From Sphingomonas aerolata (GTDB lineage Bacteria; Pseudomonadota; Alphaproteobacteria; Sphingomonadales; Sphingomonadaceae), in the NCBI RefSeq assembly GCF_003046295.1, contig NZ_PZZN01000001.1, positions 1,012,812 to 1,076,811 on the forward strand: DNA of 64,000 bases, written 5' to 3'. Below are positions 29,071-38,426 of this stretch, piece by piece. Numbering within the stretch: position 1 is the first letter of the stretch; every line of letters starts with the position of its first letter. The notes beneath the pieces were generated by a model. That model did no database searches. It saw only the letters and a list, made by a program, of their open reading frames with translations, and was not told where the DNA came from. A program made the translations under genes and the position numbers.

Positions 29071-30221
29071 GTCTTGGCCTCGCGCATCGGTTCGGCACCC
29101 GTCATCGGCGTCATCCCCAGCTTCGCCAGCAACGCCGCATCCGCGCTGTCGCCCGCATTGCCCGTCGTCAGCAGCGTGTCGCCGGTGAAGATCGAATTCG
29201 CCCCCGCCATGAAGCACAGCGCCTGGGTCGCCTCGGACATGCTCTCGCGTCCTGCCGACAGCCGCACCATGCTCAGCGGCATCGTGATCCGCGCGACCGC
29301 GACGGTCCGCACGAACTCGATATCGTCGATCTTGGCGAGCGGCGTGTCGGCGAGCATGTTGCCGAGCACCGTTCCCTTGACCGGCACCAGCGCGTTCACC
29401 GGCACGCTTTCGGGATGCCGCGGCAGCGTGGCGAGCGCGTGGACGAAGCCGACGCGATCGCCGCGCGTCTCACCCATCCCGACGATCCCGCCGCAGCACA
29501 CCGAGATGCCCGCATCGCGCACGTTGGCCAGCGTCTCCAGCCGGTCCTCGAACGTCCGCGTGGTGATGACGTTGCCGTAATTCTCCGGCGAGGTGTCGAT
29601 ATTGTGGTTGTAGTAATCGAGCCCCGCATCGGCGAGCTGCCGCGCCTGCTCCGCATCGAGCATCCCGAGCGTCATGCACGTCTCCAGCCCCATCGCGCGC
29701 ACGCCCTCGACCATCGCGACGACCTTCGGCATGTCGCGCGGCTTCGGGTTGCGCCACGCCGCGCCCATGCAGAACCGCTGCGATCCCGCCGCCTTGGCGT
29801 GCGCGGCGTCGGCGAGCACGGCATCGACGTCCATCAGCTTTTCCGCCTTCAGCTGCGTGTCCGCGCTCGCCGACTGCGAACAATAGCCGCAATCCTCGGG
29901 GCACCCGCCGGTCTTGATCGACAGCAATGTGCACAGCTGCACCTCGCTCACCGCATGATGCGCCCGGTGCACGGTCTGCGCCCGGTACATGAGTTCGTCG
30001 AACGGCAGGTCGAACAACGCCGCGATCTCCGCGCGCGTCCAGTCCATACGCACCGTGCCCCCCTCCCCTTCAGGGGAGGGGCTGGGGGTGGGGCCCGTCC
30101 GCATATCCGACGTCGCGTTCGCGGCGGAACCCCACCCCAACCCCTCCCCTGAAGGGGAGGGGCTCGCAGGCGCCCCATAGCCGTCACCGGAGGGGCTCGT
30201 GCGGATCATCGTATCGGTCAT
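29061..30221 (-). CDS. bioB: Biotin synthase, with a repeat-derived N-terminal extension if read from the first ATG
   Basis: Radical-SAM enzyme inserting sulfur into dethiobiotin. From the internal ATG at 30047 ([15 protein letters not shown]) it has 328 residues, a family-typical length, with the cluster cysteines Cys49, Cys53 and Cys56 in [13 protein letters not shown]. Later conserved segments are [23 protein letters not shown] and [13 protein letters not shown]. The frame stays open to an ATG at 30221 that overlaps the mutase stop by four bases, a coupled-start arrangement. The 58 residues between are mostly encoded by an R5 repeat (PSPSGEG..., PSPSPEGEG). Either the repeat entered the 5' end of bioB in frame, or translation now starts at 30047 using GGAGGGG from the repeat as Shine-Dalgarno. 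Confidence 0.95.
   Translation of the reverse strand: MTDTMIRTSPSGDGYGAPASPSPSGEGLGWGSAANATSDMRTGPTPSPSPEGEGGTVRMDWTRAEIAALFDLPFDELMYRAQTVHRAHHAVSEVQLCTLLSIKTGGCPEDCGYCSQSASADTQLKAEKLMDVDAVLADAAHAKAAGSQRFCMGAAWRNPKPRDMPKVVAMVEGVRAMGLETCMTLGMLDAEQARQLADAGLDYYNHNIDTSPENYGNVITTRTFEDRLETLANVRDAGISVCCGGIVGMGETRGDRVGFVHALATLPRHPESVPVNALVPVKGTVLGNMLADTPLAKIDDIEFVRTVAVARITMPLSMVRLSAGRESMSEATQALCFMAGANSIFTGDTLLTTGNAGDSADAALLAKLGMTPMTGAEPMREAKTCC
30060..30163. repeat. R5 inverted repeat within the 5' end of the bioB frame
   Basis: Two inverted copies of a 34-base unit (cccctccccttcaggggagg + gg(c/t)t(g)gggg(t)gggg), each itself nearly palindromic, at 30060-30093 and 30130-30163. A single copy of the unit lies at 52910-52943 after purD. 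Confidence 0.85.
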
Positions 30222-32368
30222 TCTGCGGCTTCCTCTTGCGGGCCCATATTATGGCCGAGGAGCTTCAACACGTCCTCGGCGGCCTGGATCAGGTTGGTGC
30301 CGGGTCCGAAGATCGCCTGGACCCCGGCATCACGCAGCGCCTGATAGTCCTGTGCGGGAATAACGCCACCCGCGATCACCTTGATATCCGCGCGTCCCGC
30401 CTCGCGCAGGTGGCCGATCAGCTCGGGGATCAGCGTCTTGTGCCCCGCCGCCAGACTCGACGCGCCGACCACGTCGACGTCCTTGGCCAGCGCCAGCGCG
30501 GCGACCTCCGCCGGGGTCTGGAACAGCGCCCCCGGCACGATCTCGAACCCCAGATCGCCGAACATCGACGAGACGAGATTGGCGCCGCGGTCATGCCCGT
30601 CCTGCCCCATCTTGGCGACCAGCATGCGCGGCTTGCGCCCCAGCCGCCGCTCGGTCGCCGCGACCCCGTCGGTCAGCCGCGTCCAGCGCGCATCATCCTC
30701 ATACGCGCCGCCATAGACGCCCGACACCGGCGTCGGCTGCGTGCCATAGCGCCCGAACACATCCTCCATCGCCGACGAGATCTCGCCCAGCGTCGCCCGC
30801 GTCCGCGCGCACTCGACCGCCAGCGCCAGCAGGTTCTCGGACCCCTTCGCCCCCTCGCGCAGCGCATCCAGCGCCGCCCGGCACGCATCCTCGTCGCGCG
30901 TCGCCTTCACCCGCGCGATCCGCTCGACCTGGCCGGCGCGCACCGCGACATTGTCCACGTCGAGGATCTCGATCGCGTCCTGTTCGGCCAGCTTGTACTT
31001 GTTGACGCCGACGATCACGTCCTCGCCGCGATCGACGCGCGCCTGGCGCCCCGCCGCGGCCTCCTCGATCATCGCCTTGGGCCAGCCCGCCGCAACCGCC
31101 TTCGCCATCCCGCCCTCGGCCTGGATCCGCTCGATCAGCGTCCACGCCCCGTCGACCAGGCTCTGCGTCAGGCTCTCGACATAGTAACTGCCGCCCAAGG
31201 GATCGACGACCTTGGTCATCCCCGTCTCTTCCTGCAGCACGATCTGCGTGTTGCGCGCGATCCGCGCGGAAAAGTCGGTCGGCAGCGCGATCGCCTCGTC
31301 GAGCGCGTTGGTGTGGAGCGACTGCGTGCCCCCCAGCATCGCCGCCATCGCCTCGATCGTCGTGCGCATGACGTTGTTGTACGGATCCTGCTCGGTCAGC
31401 GACACGCCCGACGTCTGGCAATGCGTGCGCAGCATCTTCGACCGTTCGTCCTGCGCGCCCAGCTCGGTCATCGCGCGGTGCCACAGCACGCGCGCCGCAC
31501 GCAGCTTGGCGATCTCCATGAAGAAGTTCATGCCGATCGCGAAGAAGAACGAGAGGCGCCCGGCGAACTTGTCGATGTCGAGCCCGCTCGCGACGCCGTA
31601 TTTGACGTATTCCATGCCGTCGGCGATCGTGAAGGCGAGCTCGTGGAGCTGCGTCGCCCCCGCCTCCTGCATGTGATAGCCGCTGATCGAGATGCTGTTG
31701 AACTTGGGCATCTCGCGGCTGGTATAGCCGAAGATGTCCGAGATGATCCGCATGCTCGGCTCGGGCGGGTAGATGTAGGTGTTGCGGACCATGAACTCCT
31801 TGAGGATGTCGTTCTGGATGGTCCCGTCGAGCAGGTGCCGGGGCACGCCCTGCTCCTCGCCCGCGACGATGAAGAAGGCGAGGATCGGGATCACCGCGCC
31901 GTTCATCGTCATGCTGACCGACATCTTGTCGAGCGGGATGCCGTCGAACAGGATCTTCATGTCCTCGACGCTGTCGATCGCGACGCCGGCCTTGCCGACA
32001 TCGCCCGTCACGCGCGGATGGTCGCTGTCATAGCCGCGATGCGTCGCCAGATCGAACGCGACGGAGAGCCCCTTCTGCCCCGCGGCAAGATTCCGCCGGT
32101 AGAACGCGTTCGACGCCTCCGCGGTCGAGAACCCCGCATATTGCCGGATCGTCCACGGCCGCCCCGCATACATCGACGCCCGCACCCCGCGCGTGAACGG
32201 CGCGAACCCGGGGAGGCCGGGGTCGGCGGTCACGTCCGCCGCGGTATAGAGCGGCTTGACGTCGATACCCTCGGGCGTCGCCCAGGTCAGGTCGGCGCCC
32301 TTCACCTCTTTCGCGGCAGCGGCCTCCCACTCGGCAAGCGTCGGATTTGGTTTGTGCGTATCAGTCAT
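30218..32368 (-). CDS. scpA: Methylmalonyl-CoA mutase, single-chain
   Basis: 716 residues from the ATG at 32368. Adenosylcobalamin-dependent isomerisation of (R)-methylmalonyl-CoA to succinyl-CoA. The N-terminal barrel has [24 protein letters not shown] and [18 protein letters not shown], and the substrate-binding [11 protein letters not shown]. The C-terminal B12 domain has the DxHxxG motif in [12 protein letters not shown], with cobalt-binding His592, then [10 protein letters not shown] and the GG near GPGTN. Both domains are on one chain, so no separate small subunit is expected. It overlaps the bioB frame by four bases. Confidence 0.97.
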   Translation of the reverse strand: MTDTHKPNPTLAEWEAAAAKEVKGADLTWATPEGIDVKPLYTAADVTADPGLPGFAPFTRGVRASMYAGRPWTIRQYAGFSTAEASNAFYRRNLAAGQKGLSVAFDLATHRGYDSDHPRVTGDVGKAGVAIDSVEDMKILFDGIPLDKMSVSMTMNGAVIPILAFFIVAGEEQGVPRHLLDGTIQNDILKEFMVRNTYIYPPEPSMRIISDIFGYTSREMPKFNSISISGYHMQEAGATQLHELAFTIADGMEYVKYGVASGLDIDKFAGRLSFFFAIGMNFFMEIAKLRAARVLWHRAMTELGAQDERSKMLRTHCQTSGVSLTEQDPYNNVMRTTIEAMAAMLGGTQSLHTNALDEAIALPTDFSARIARNTQIVLQEETGMTKVVDPLGGSYYVESLTQSLVDGAWTLIERIQAEGGMAKAVAAGWPKAMIEEAAAGRQARVDRGEDVIVGVNKYKLAEQDAIEILDVDNVAVRAGQVERIARVKATRDEDACRAALDALREGAKGSENLLALAVECARTRATLGEISSAMEDVFGRYGTQPTPVSGVYGGAYEDDARWTRLTDGVAATERRLGRKPRMLVAKMGQDGHDRGANLVSSMFGDLGFEIVPGALFQTPAEVAALALAKDVDVVGASSLAAGHKTLIPELIGHLREAGRADIKVIAGGVIPAQDYQALRDAGVQAIFGPGTNLIQAAEDVLKLLGHNMGPQEEAAE

Positions 32369-32378
32369 ACTTGAAACA

Positions 32379-32483
32379 CCACCCCGGCGAAGGCCGGGGC
32401 CCAGTTGGAAAGGTCGAAATAGTTGAGCGCAGCACCAGCCAATCCGCCGCTGCCCAACTGGGCCCCGGCCTCCGCCGGGGTGG
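32379..32483. repeat. R1 element upstream of the mutase gene
   Basis: A 105-base element with the R1 arms, only 10 bases before the mutase start codon. With the copy at 32570-32674 it makes up most of the 320-base gap to the enoyl-CoA hydratase gene. Confidence 0.85.
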
Positions 32484-32569
32484 CGCGATCGATGGGCGCC
32501 ATGGCCCCATGAACACCGGCGTGCCCGTCTGAACGGGTCGAACTCGTCGCGCCAGTCATGCCCAAAACA

Positions 32570-32674
32570 CCACCCCGGCGAAGGCCGGGGCCCAAGTGGA
32601 AAGGTCGCAGTAACGAAGCGCAGCACCAGCCAATCCGCCGCTGCCCAACTGGGCCCCGGCCTCCGCCGGGGTGG
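32570..32674. repeat. R1 element, second copy upstream of the mutase gene
   Basis: Nearly the same sequence as 32379-32483, including the centre gcagcaccagccaatccgcc. The flank cagtcat...aaacacc before both copies is also shared, so a unit of about 191 bases appears to have been duplicated. Confidence 0.85.
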
Positions 32675-32689
32675 TGGCGTTCGAGAGCG

Positions 32690-33475
32690 TCACGTCCCCG
32701 TGAACACCGGCTTGCGCTTCGTCAGGAACGCGATCCCGCCCTCCATCGAATCCGCAGACCCGCGCGCGGCCCGCTGGTTGACCGCCTCGGCCTCCATCGC
32801 GCCCGCATAATCGCTCGCATACGCAGCCGTAATCGCACGCCGCATCAGCCCCAGCGCCACCGTCGGCATCGCCGCCAGCCGCTCCGCCAGCGCGAACGCC
32901 TCCGCGTCGAGCGCGTCGTCCGCGACGACCTTGTGCACCATCCCCCAGTCGAGCGCCTTGGCCGCGGGCACCCGCTCGCCCAGCATCATCATCTCGGTCG
33001 CCCGCGCGCGGCCGATCAGCCGCGGCAGCATCCACGACGCGCCGCCATCGGGCACCAGCCCGATATTGACGAACGCCTGGAGGAAATACGCGCTCTCGCT
33101 GGCGACACAGAAATCCGCGGCAAGCGCGAGGCTGCACCCGATCCCCGCCGCCGGCCCGCGCACTGCGCTTACCACCGGCACGCCCAGCTCGGCGATCGCC
33201 GCCATCGCCGGATTATAGCTGCCGGTCAGCGCCTGATAGGTCGCCGCACCCGGATCGTCCGACCCCAGCGCCCCGCCACCGACATCCGCGCCCGAACAGA
33301 ACGCCCGCCCCGCACCCGCGATCAGCACCGCCCGCGCACCGTCCAGATCGCCGAGCGCCACACGCAGCTCCTCGAACATCGCCGGCGGCGCCGCATTCAG
33401 CCGGTCGGGCCGGTTGAGCGTCAGCACCAGCACGTCGCCACGCCGCTCGCTCAGGATATGCTCGTACGCGGTCAT
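32690..33475 (-). CDS. Enoyl-CoA hydratase/isomerase family protein
   Basis: 261 residues from the ATG at 33475, preceded by GGGGGAG; an ATG five codons upstream is an alternative. The crotonase fold is marked by LTLNRPDRLNAAPPAMFEEL, AGAGRAFCSGADV (CoA-binding/oxyanion loop) and RGPAAGIGCSLALAADFCVASESA (second oxyanion loop). LQAFVNIGLVPDGGASWMLPRL carries the Asp of PDGG, the position of the catalytic acid in PaaG-like isomerases. It may serve beta-oxidation of odd-chain or branched acids that feed the propionyl-CoA route. Confidence 0.9.
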   Translation of the reverse strand: MTAYEHILSERRGDVLVLTLNRPDRLNAAPPAMFEELRVALGDLDGARAVLIAGAGRAFCSGADVGGGALGSDDPGAATYQALTGSYNPAMAAIAELGVPVVSAVRGPAAGIGCSLALAADFCVASESAYFLQAFVNIGLVPDGGASWMLPRLIGRARATEMMMLGERVPAAKALDWGMVHKVVADDALDAEAFALAERLAAMPTVALGLMRRAITAAYASDYAGAMEAEAVNQRAARGSADSMEGGIAFLTKRKPVFTGT

Positions 33476-33524
33476 GCCAGTCTCCCCCATCGATTACGCC
33501 CCAGTCGGCTAGCCCCACCCCTTC

Positions 33525-33593
33525 CGTTCGCCGTGAGCGAAGTCGAAGGGCCTGAGTCCCACGCGCTTCGACCACACCCAGCACGAACGGACG
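33525..33593. repeat. R4-type inverted repeat
   Basis: ccgttcgccgtgagcgaagt + cgaaggg faces cgcttcgacc...cagcacgaacgga. It fills the gap between mce and the enoyl-CoA hydratase gene. Confidence 0.75.
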
Positions 33594-33605
33594 AAGGATG
33601 CGGGG

Positions 33606-34025
33606 TCAATGATCCTCCCCCGGCGTCTCCATCAACTCGACGAGCATGCCGCCAAAGTCCTTCGGGTGGACGAACACGATCGGCGTGCCATGCGCACCGA
33701 TCCGCGGTTCGCCGAGCACCGTCGCGCCCTTGGCTTTCAGCTCCGCGACCGCCACAGCGATATCGGCCACTTCGAAACACACATGATGCTGCCCCCCCGC
33801 CGGGTTCTTGCGCAGGAACCCCGCAATCGGCGAACTCTCGTCATAGGGCTCGATCAGCTCGATCTGCGTATTGGGCGCATCGATGAAGCACACCTTCACG
33901 CCCTGCGCAGGCAGGTCGAACGGCTCGCCGATCGCGGTCGCGCCGAGCAGCACCCGATACGTCTCGACCGACTTCGCGATCGACGGCGTCGCGACCCCGA
34001 CATGGTTGAGGCGGCCAAGACTCAT
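33606..34025 (-). CDS. mce: Methylmalonyl-CoA epimerase
   Basis: 139 residues from the ATG at 34025 (MSLGRLNHVGVATPSI), VOC superfamily. Interconverts (S)- and (R)-methylmalonyl-CoA between the carboxylase and the mutase. Metal ligands of the two beta-alpha-beta-beta-beta modules are seen as His in LNHVGV, Glu in TQIELIEP, His-His in GGQHHVCFEV and Glu in GGMLVELMET. Its start overlaps the stop of the upstream exported-protein gene (ATGA). Confidence 0.95.
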   Translation of the reverse strand: MSLGRLNHVGVATPSIAKSVETYRVLLGATAIGEPFDLPAQGVKVCFIDAPNTQIELIEPYDESSPIAGFLRKNPAGGQHHVCFEVADIAVAVAELKAKGATVLGEPRIGAHGTPIVFVHPKDFGGMLVELMETPGEDH

Positions 34026-34540
34026 TGCGCATCCTCCGCCGCGGGCGGCGCAGGCGGCGGCGGTGGCACGACGCCCAGCGTGTAGCCGCACACCCCCAGC
34101 ACCTGCCGCACCATCGCATCGCTCGCCGGCGCGACGAAATTGGCCTGCACCGCAAAGCCTGCGCCGTTGGTCGCCTCGACCCGCAGCGTCTTCGATTTCA
34201 CCAGGAACGTCGTCAGCCGGGTGATCGCCACGGGATCGGTGATGTAGGTCCCCGTCCCCGGAAACTGCCAGTTATAGGTAAAGGCCGGCCCGCCATCGAA
34301 GCGCACCGCGACCGGCTTGTCCGCGCCCTGCCCGAGCGACTGCGGCTGGATGAACTGGATCGACACGATCGATTCGGTCCCGACGTCGCACTTCACGACG
34401 AACCGCGACAGCCCGTCATTGCCCGTGACCGAGGTGGAGATGCTCCGCACCCCCGCCGCATTGGTCCGGTCGGCGAGCTTCCACGCGGGCGTTGCTGTGC
34501 TTGTCGCAGCCGCGGCTTGGAGAAGCAGAAGCGCGATCAT
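34022..34540 (-). CDS. Exported protein of unknown function, coupled to mce
   Basis: 172 residues from the ATG at 34540, which lies in an ATGA overlap with the preceding small gene. The N-terminus (MIALLLLQAAAATSTATPAW) is signal-like, and the mature part is beta-rich (SRFVVKCDVGTESIVSIQFIQPQSLG, VRFDGGPAFTYNWQF) with two cysteines and a Pro/Ala tail. I do not recognise the family; the pattern resembles small periplasmic proteins of the IalB kind, but this is weak. Four-base overlaps at both ends place it firmly in the string RHH-coil-exported-mce. Confidence 0.7.
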   Translation of the reverse strand: MIALLLLQAAAATSTATPAWKLADRTNAAGVRSISTSVTGNDGLSRFVVKCDVGTESIVSIQFIQPQSLGQGADKPVAVRFDGGPAFTYNWQFPGTGTYITDPVAITRLTTFLVKSKTLRVEATNGAGFAVQANFVAPASDAMVRQVLGVCGYTLGVVPPPPPAPPAAEDAQ

Positions 34541-34749
34541 TGCTCGATCCTCGGGGTCGGTCGTATCCCGGACCGCATTTCCTCGAACGTTTCCAGGCGG
34601 ATCAGGCGTCCGTTGATCTGGATGACCGAGTCGACCACGCGTCGCACCTGCCCGTTGGTCGCGGCAAGTTCCTCGTTCAATCGCTCGACCTTGCTGCGGA
34701 GCAGGATGACGGATTCGATCGTCCGCATCGCGTCGCCGATCATGCTCAT
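34537..34749 (-). CDS. 70-residue predicted coiled-coil protein
   Basis: MSMIGDAMRTIESVILLRSK followed by VERLNEELAATNGQVRRVVDSV and INGRLIRLETFEEM, a heptad-like pattern that should form one long helix. The final segment is RSGIRPTPRIEQ. There is no membrane segment. Start and stop both overlap the neighbours by four bases, supporting it as real. The function is unknown; it could be a partner of the ribbon-helix-helix protein made just before it. Confidence 0.65.
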   Translation of the reverse strand: MSMIGDAMRTIESVILLRSKVERLNEELAATNGQVRRVVDSVIQINGRLIRLETFEEMRSGIRPTPRIEQ

Positions 34750-35048
34750 GCGACACGCTCCGCGTCGAGCAGGCCGGCCTCGCGCAGCCTGGCGTCGATA
34801 TCGGCGCGCAGACGCTGCTGTCCCTCGATCGCCGCATCGAGCGCGGCGTGCATCGCCGGGAGCGCCTCGTCGAGTTCGTGGATCAACAGCTTGAAGCGGT
34901 CGTCCTCGGTCATGTCGCCCTCGACGACATAGCGCGAGGTCGCCTCGCGAACGACATGCCCCACGGACATGCCGTTGCTCGCCGCAAACGCGTCGAGCGC
35001 CGCCTTGTGATCGGGGGTGGTCAGAAACGTCACGCGTTCGGTCTGCAT
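34746..35048 (-). CDS. Ribbon-helix-helix (CopG/Arc-type) DNA-binding protein
   Basis: 100 residues from the ATG at 35048, with AAGGAG eight bases upstream. The N-terminal ERVTFLTTPDHKAALDAFAASNGMSVGHVVREATSRYV fits a ribbon (VTFLT) plus two helices, with the SVGHVVREA turn. The C-terminal half is a charged helical region (LLIHELDEALPAMHAALDAAIEGQQRLRADIDARL) that may mediate oligomerisation or partner binding. It is the first gene of a four-gene overlapping string ending in mce. It resembles an antitoxin in layout, but the next gene does not look like a toxin. Confidence 0.7.
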   Translation of the reverse strand: MQTERVTFLTTPDHKAALDAFAASNGMSVGHVVREATSRYVVEGDMTEDDRFKLLIHELDEALPAMHAALDAAIEGQQRLRADIDARLREAGLLDAERVA

Positions 35049-35107
35049 GTCACGACTCCTTCGCATGACATGATAATGTGCTTGGCATGACCCAACAAGC
35101 CGCCCCC

Positions 35108-36634
35108 TCAGAGCGGGATGTTGTCATGCTTCTTCCACGGATTCTCGATCGCCTTGCCGCGCAGCTTACGCAGGCCCAGCGCGATCCGCCGCCGTGTCGA
35201 ATGCGGCTGGATCACCTCGTCGATGAAGCCCTTGCTCGCCGCGACGAACGGGTTGGCGAAGCGCGCCTCATACTCTGCGGTCCGCTCGGCGATCTCCTCG
35301 GGCGTCTTGCCGCGAAAGATGATCTCGACCGCGCCCTTGGCGCCCATCACCGCGATCTCCGCGGTCGGCCACGCATAGTTGAGGTCGCCGCGCAGATGCT
35401 TCGACGCCATCACGTCATACGCGCCGCCATAGGCTTTCCGCGTGATCACGGTGATCTTCGGCACGGTCGCCTCGCCGTACGCGAACAGCAGTTTCGCGCC
35501 GTGCTTGATGATGCCGTTATGCTCCTGCGCGGTACCGGGCAGGAAGCCGGGGACGTCGACGAACGTCACGATCGGGATCTCGAACGCGTCGCAGAAGCGC
35601 ACGAACCGCGCCGCCTTTTTCGAGCTGTTGATGTCGAGCACGCCCGCGAGCACCATCGGCTGGTTCGCGACGAAACCGACGGTCCGCCCCTCGATCCGCC
35701 CGAAGCCGGTGATGATGTTGGCCGCATGCGCCGGCTGCGTCTCGAAGAAATCGCCCTCGTCGACGACCTTCCGGATCAGCTCGTGCATGTCATAGGGCTG
35801 GTTCGCCGACGCCGGGATCAGCGTGTCGAGGCTCTCCTCGACCCGGTCCCACTCGTCCGCGGTCGGCCGCTCGGGAACGCCCGCACGGTTCGATTCGGGC
35901 AGGAAATCGAAGAAGTCGCGCGCCGCGAGCAGTGCCTCGATGTCGTTCTCGAACGCATTGTCCGCGACCGACGTCTTGGTCGTGTGCGTCACCGCGCCGC
36001 CCAGCGCCTCCTGCGTGACCACCTCGTTCGTCACCGTCTTGACCACGTCGGGCCCGGTCACGAACATGTAGCTCGAATCCTTCACCATGAAGATGAAGTC
36101 GGTCATCGCCGGGCTGTACACCGCGCCGCCCGCGCAAGGCCCCATGATCAGCGACAGCTGCGGCACGACGCCGCTCGCCAGCACGTTGCGCTGGAACACC
36201 TCGGCATAGCCGCCAAGGCTCGCGACACCCTCCTGGATGCGCGCGCCGCCGCTGTCGTTCAGCCCGATGATCGGCGCGCCGACCTTCATCGCGCTGTCCA
36301 TCACCTTGCAGATCTTCTGCGCGTGGCGTTCGCTGAGCGACCCGCCGAATACCGTGAAATCCTGGCTGAACACGAAGACGAGGCGGCCGTTGATCGTGCC
36401 CGATCCCGTGACCACGCCGTCGCCGGGGATCACTTGGTCCTGCATGCCGAAATCGACGCAATTATGCTCGACATACATGTCGAGCTCCTCGAACGATCCC
36501 TCGTCCAGCAGCACGTCAAGGCGCTCCCTTGCGGTGAGCTTTCCCTTGGCGTGCTGCGCTCCGATCCGCTTGATACCCCCGCCCACTCTTGCGGCTTCGC
36601 GGCGTCGTTCAAGCTCTTCGATCGTCGATGACAT
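35108..36634 (-). CDS. pccB: Propionyl-CoA carboxylase, carboxyltransferase (beta) subunit
   Basis: 508 residues from the ATG at 36634 ([20 protein letters not shown]). Two crotonase-like halves: the first with [20 protein letters not shown] and [16 protein letters not shown] [23 protein letters not shown], the second with [24 protein letters not shown] and [20 protein letters not shown]. The biotin/acyl-CoA oxyanion glycine pairs ([11 protein letters not shown] and KAYGGAY) are intact. It forms the carboxylase with pccA, about 6.5 kb downstream on the same strand. It is divergent from the XRE regulator. Confidence 0.96.
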   Translation of the reverse strand: MSSTIEELERRREAARVGGGIKRIGAQHAKGKLTARERLDVLLDEGSFEELDMYVEHNCVDFGMQDQVIPGDGVVTGSGTINGRLVFVFSQDFTVFGGSLSERHAQKICKVMDSAMKVGAPIIGLNDSGGARIQEGVASLGGYAEVFQRNVLASGVVPQLSLIMGPCAGGAVYSPAMTDFIFMVKDSSYMFVTGPDVVKTVTNEVVTQEALGGAVTHTTKTSVADNAFENDIEALLAARDFFDFLPESNRAGVPERPTADEWDRVEESLDTLIPASANQPYDMHELIRKVVDEGDFFETQPAHAANIITGFGRIEGRTVGFVANQPMVLAGVLDINSSKKAARFVRFCDAFEIPIVTFVDVPGFLPGTAQEHNGIIKHGAKLLFAYGEATVPKITVITRKAYGGAYDVMASKHLRGDLNYAWPTAEIAVMGAKGAVEIIFRGKTPEEIAERTAEYEARFANPFVAASKGFIDEVIQPHSTRRRIALGLRKLRGKAIENPWKKHDNIPL

Positions 36635-36675
36635 CGTCTCTCCGTCCTGCTGGGGGCTTTCACAGAGCGTGAGCC

Positions 36676-36723
36676 TTTGCGCAAATGCAATGTTGCAAAC
36701 TTGTGCCACCCATGTTTGCAAAC
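36676..36723. promoter_or_regulatory. Cluster of TTTGCAAA-type palindromes, probable operators
   Basis: Within the 101-base divergent gap there are TTTGCGCAAA (36676-36685, perfect palindrome), TGTTGCAAAC (36691-36700) and GTTTGCAAAC (36714-36723, perfect palindrome). The core TTGCAA recurs with centres 15 and 23 bases apart. RamB/PrpR-family regulators of acetate and propionate metabolism in actinobacteria bind TTTGCAAA-like sites, which supports these being the operators of the adjacent regulator. Confidence 0.6.
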
Positions 36724-36735
36724 TACACCCGCGGC

Positions 36736-38130
36736 ATGACCACACCCCCACGCCGCCTCTTCGTCGGACACCGGCTGCGCGCGCTTCGCGGCACGCTCGG
36801 GATCAGCCAGGCAGCGATGGCGGTCCGGATCGGCATCTCGGTCAGCTATCTCTCGCAGATCGAGAATGGCGACCGCCCGGTCAGCGAGGCGGTGCTCGTC
36901 ACATTGGCACGCGAATTCCCCGCCGACTGGGGCAGCATCGACGCCGCCGACGACACCGCGCTGCTCGTCGCGACACTCGAGGCCGTCACCGACACCAGCG
37001 TCGCGGCGCCGACTCTGGACGAAAGCGCGATCCGCCGCGCGGTGAAGCACCAGCCGCTGCTCGCCCAGCGGCTCGTCGCGATGCACGACGCCTATCGCCG
37101 CGCGCAGGAGCAGTTGCGCGCGCTCGATGACCGGCTGGTTGCGGGGTCAGGCGCGCCCGGGCTGCTCCCCTGGGAGGATGTCCGCGACTGGTTTCACGCC
37201 GCGGGCAATTATGTCGACACGCTCGATCGCCGTGCGGAGGAAATCGGCGAGACGCTCGGCAGCGACCGGATCACAGCGCTCGAGGCGCGGCTCGCGGCGC
37301 GCGGCGTCTCGGTGACAATCTCGGGCGCACTCGCCGCACCGTTACGCGACTATGACGGCGCGACGCTGCGGCTCGACGGATCGCAACCCGGCGAGACCAC
37401 GCTCTTCTCGCTCGCGCATCAGGTCGCGCGCGGCGAATTCGCCGATCTGATCGCCGACATCGTCGCCGCCTCCGACATGGCGTCCGAAACCGCGCGCGCG
37501 CTGCTGACCGCGGGGCTCACCAATTACGCCGCAGGCGCGATCGTCATGCCCTATACCCGCTTCCGTAGCGAGGCGCGCAGCGTCCGCCACGATATCGACC
37601 GGCTGCGGCGGATCTTCGGCACCAGCTTCGAACAGACCTGCCACCGGCTCTCGACCTTGCAGCGCCCCGGCGCGCTCGGCATCCCGTTCTTCTTCTGCCG
37701 CGTCGACATGGCGGGCAACATCACCAAGCGCCACTCCGCCACCCGCCTCCAGTTTGCGCGCTTCGGCGGCGCCTGCCCTTTGTGGATCGTCCACGAAGCG
37801 GTCGCGATCCCCGACCGCATCCTCACGCAATTGCTCGAGACCAGCGACGGCATCCGCTACGTCTCGATGGCCAAGGGGCTGGTGAAACCGTCCGAAACCT
37901 ATACCCGGCCCGCGCGCCGCTATGCGGTGGCGCTGGGCTGCGAGGAGGCGAACGCGTCCGAATTCATCTATGCCGACGCACTCGGCACCGGCGGCATCGC
38001 CACCCCGATCGGCGCATCCTGCCGCATCTGCCTGCGCCCCGACTGCGACCAGCGCGCCTTCCCCCCCGCCGCCAGCGAAATCCGCGTCGACCCCAACCGC
38101 CGCGGCGCGGTGCCGTATGAGGTGGTGTGA
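36736..38130 (+). CDS. XRE-family short-chain acyl-CoA regulator (PrpR/ScfR/RamB type)
   Basis: 464 residues from the ATG at 36736. An N-terminal helix-turn-helix ([41 protein letters not shown]) is followed by a central IrrE-like region; its HxxxH-type zinc motif appears degenerate ([17 protein letters not shown]). The C-terminal domain is the short-chain fatty-acyl regulator type, with RFGGACPLW and the [16 protein letters not shown] cysteine cluster. Relatives sense propionyl-CoA or acetyl-CoA and control the methylcitrate, methylmalonyl or glyoxylate genes. Divergent from pccB, it most likely regulates that gene and itself. Confidence 0.9.
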   Translation: MTTPPRRLFVGHRLRALRGTLGISQAAMAVRIGISVSYLSQIENGDRPVSEAVLVTLAREFPADWGSIDAADDTALLVATLEAVTDTSVAAPTLDESAIRRAVKHQPLLAQRLVAMHDAYRRAQEQLRALDDRLVAGSGAPGLLPWEDVRDWFHAAGNYVDTLDRRAEEIGETLGSDRITALEARLAARGVSVTISGALAAPLRDYDGATLRLDGSQPGETTLFSLAHQVARGEFADLIADIVAASDMASETARALLTAGLTNYAAGAIVMPYTRFRSEARSVRHDIDRLRRIFGTSFEQTCHRLSTLQRPGALGIPFFFCRVDMAGNITKRHSATRLQFARFGGACPLWIVHEAVAIPDRILTQLLETSDGIRYVSMAKGLVKPSETYTRPARRYAVALGCEEANASEFIYADALGTGGIATPIGASCRICLRPDCDQRAFPPAASEIRVDPNRRGAVPYEVV

Positions 38131-38138
38131 CGACTAGG

Positions 38139-38248
38139 CCACCTCCCCGGCGAAGGCCGGGGCCCAGTTGGGGGCCGGAAATAACGTGAGGCGACGCGGA
38201 GTCACGAGGGCCGTCCCACCTGGGCCCCGGCCTCCGCCGGGGAGGTGG
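38139..38248. repeat. R1 element with variant arms
   Basis: ccacctccccggcgaaggcc arm and the matching ggcctccgccggggaggtgg arm; cctcccc replaces the ccacccc of other members on both sides, so the pairing is kept by compensating change. Confidence 0.85.
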
Positions 38249-38314
38249 TGTATATGGCTGACCGCTCACCACAATCGAGCGACCCCAGACCGACGACCGC
38301 ACTCAGCCCTAAAA

Positions 38315-38416
38315 CCCGTCATCCCCGCGAAGGCGGGGATCCAGACCGGCAAACCACGGCGATACCCACAAAGGCCAGCCAGTCTGGCTTCCCGCCTCCG
38401 CGGGAATGACGGCGGG
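38315..38416. repeat. R2-type inverted repeat
   Basis: cccgtcatccccgcgaaggc + ggggatccag faces cttcccgcctccgcgggaat + gacggcggg. With the R1 element it makes up nearly all of the roughly 300-base convergent gap between the regulator and the thioesterase gene. Confidence 0.8.
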
Positions 38417-38426
38417 TCTAGGCCCC

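Noticed and set aside
34537..35048. Canonical toxin-antitoxin operon
   Set aside because: The RHH protein looks antitoxin-like but the partner is a short coiled coil without ParE, MazF or PIN features, so it is reported only as an unusual pair.
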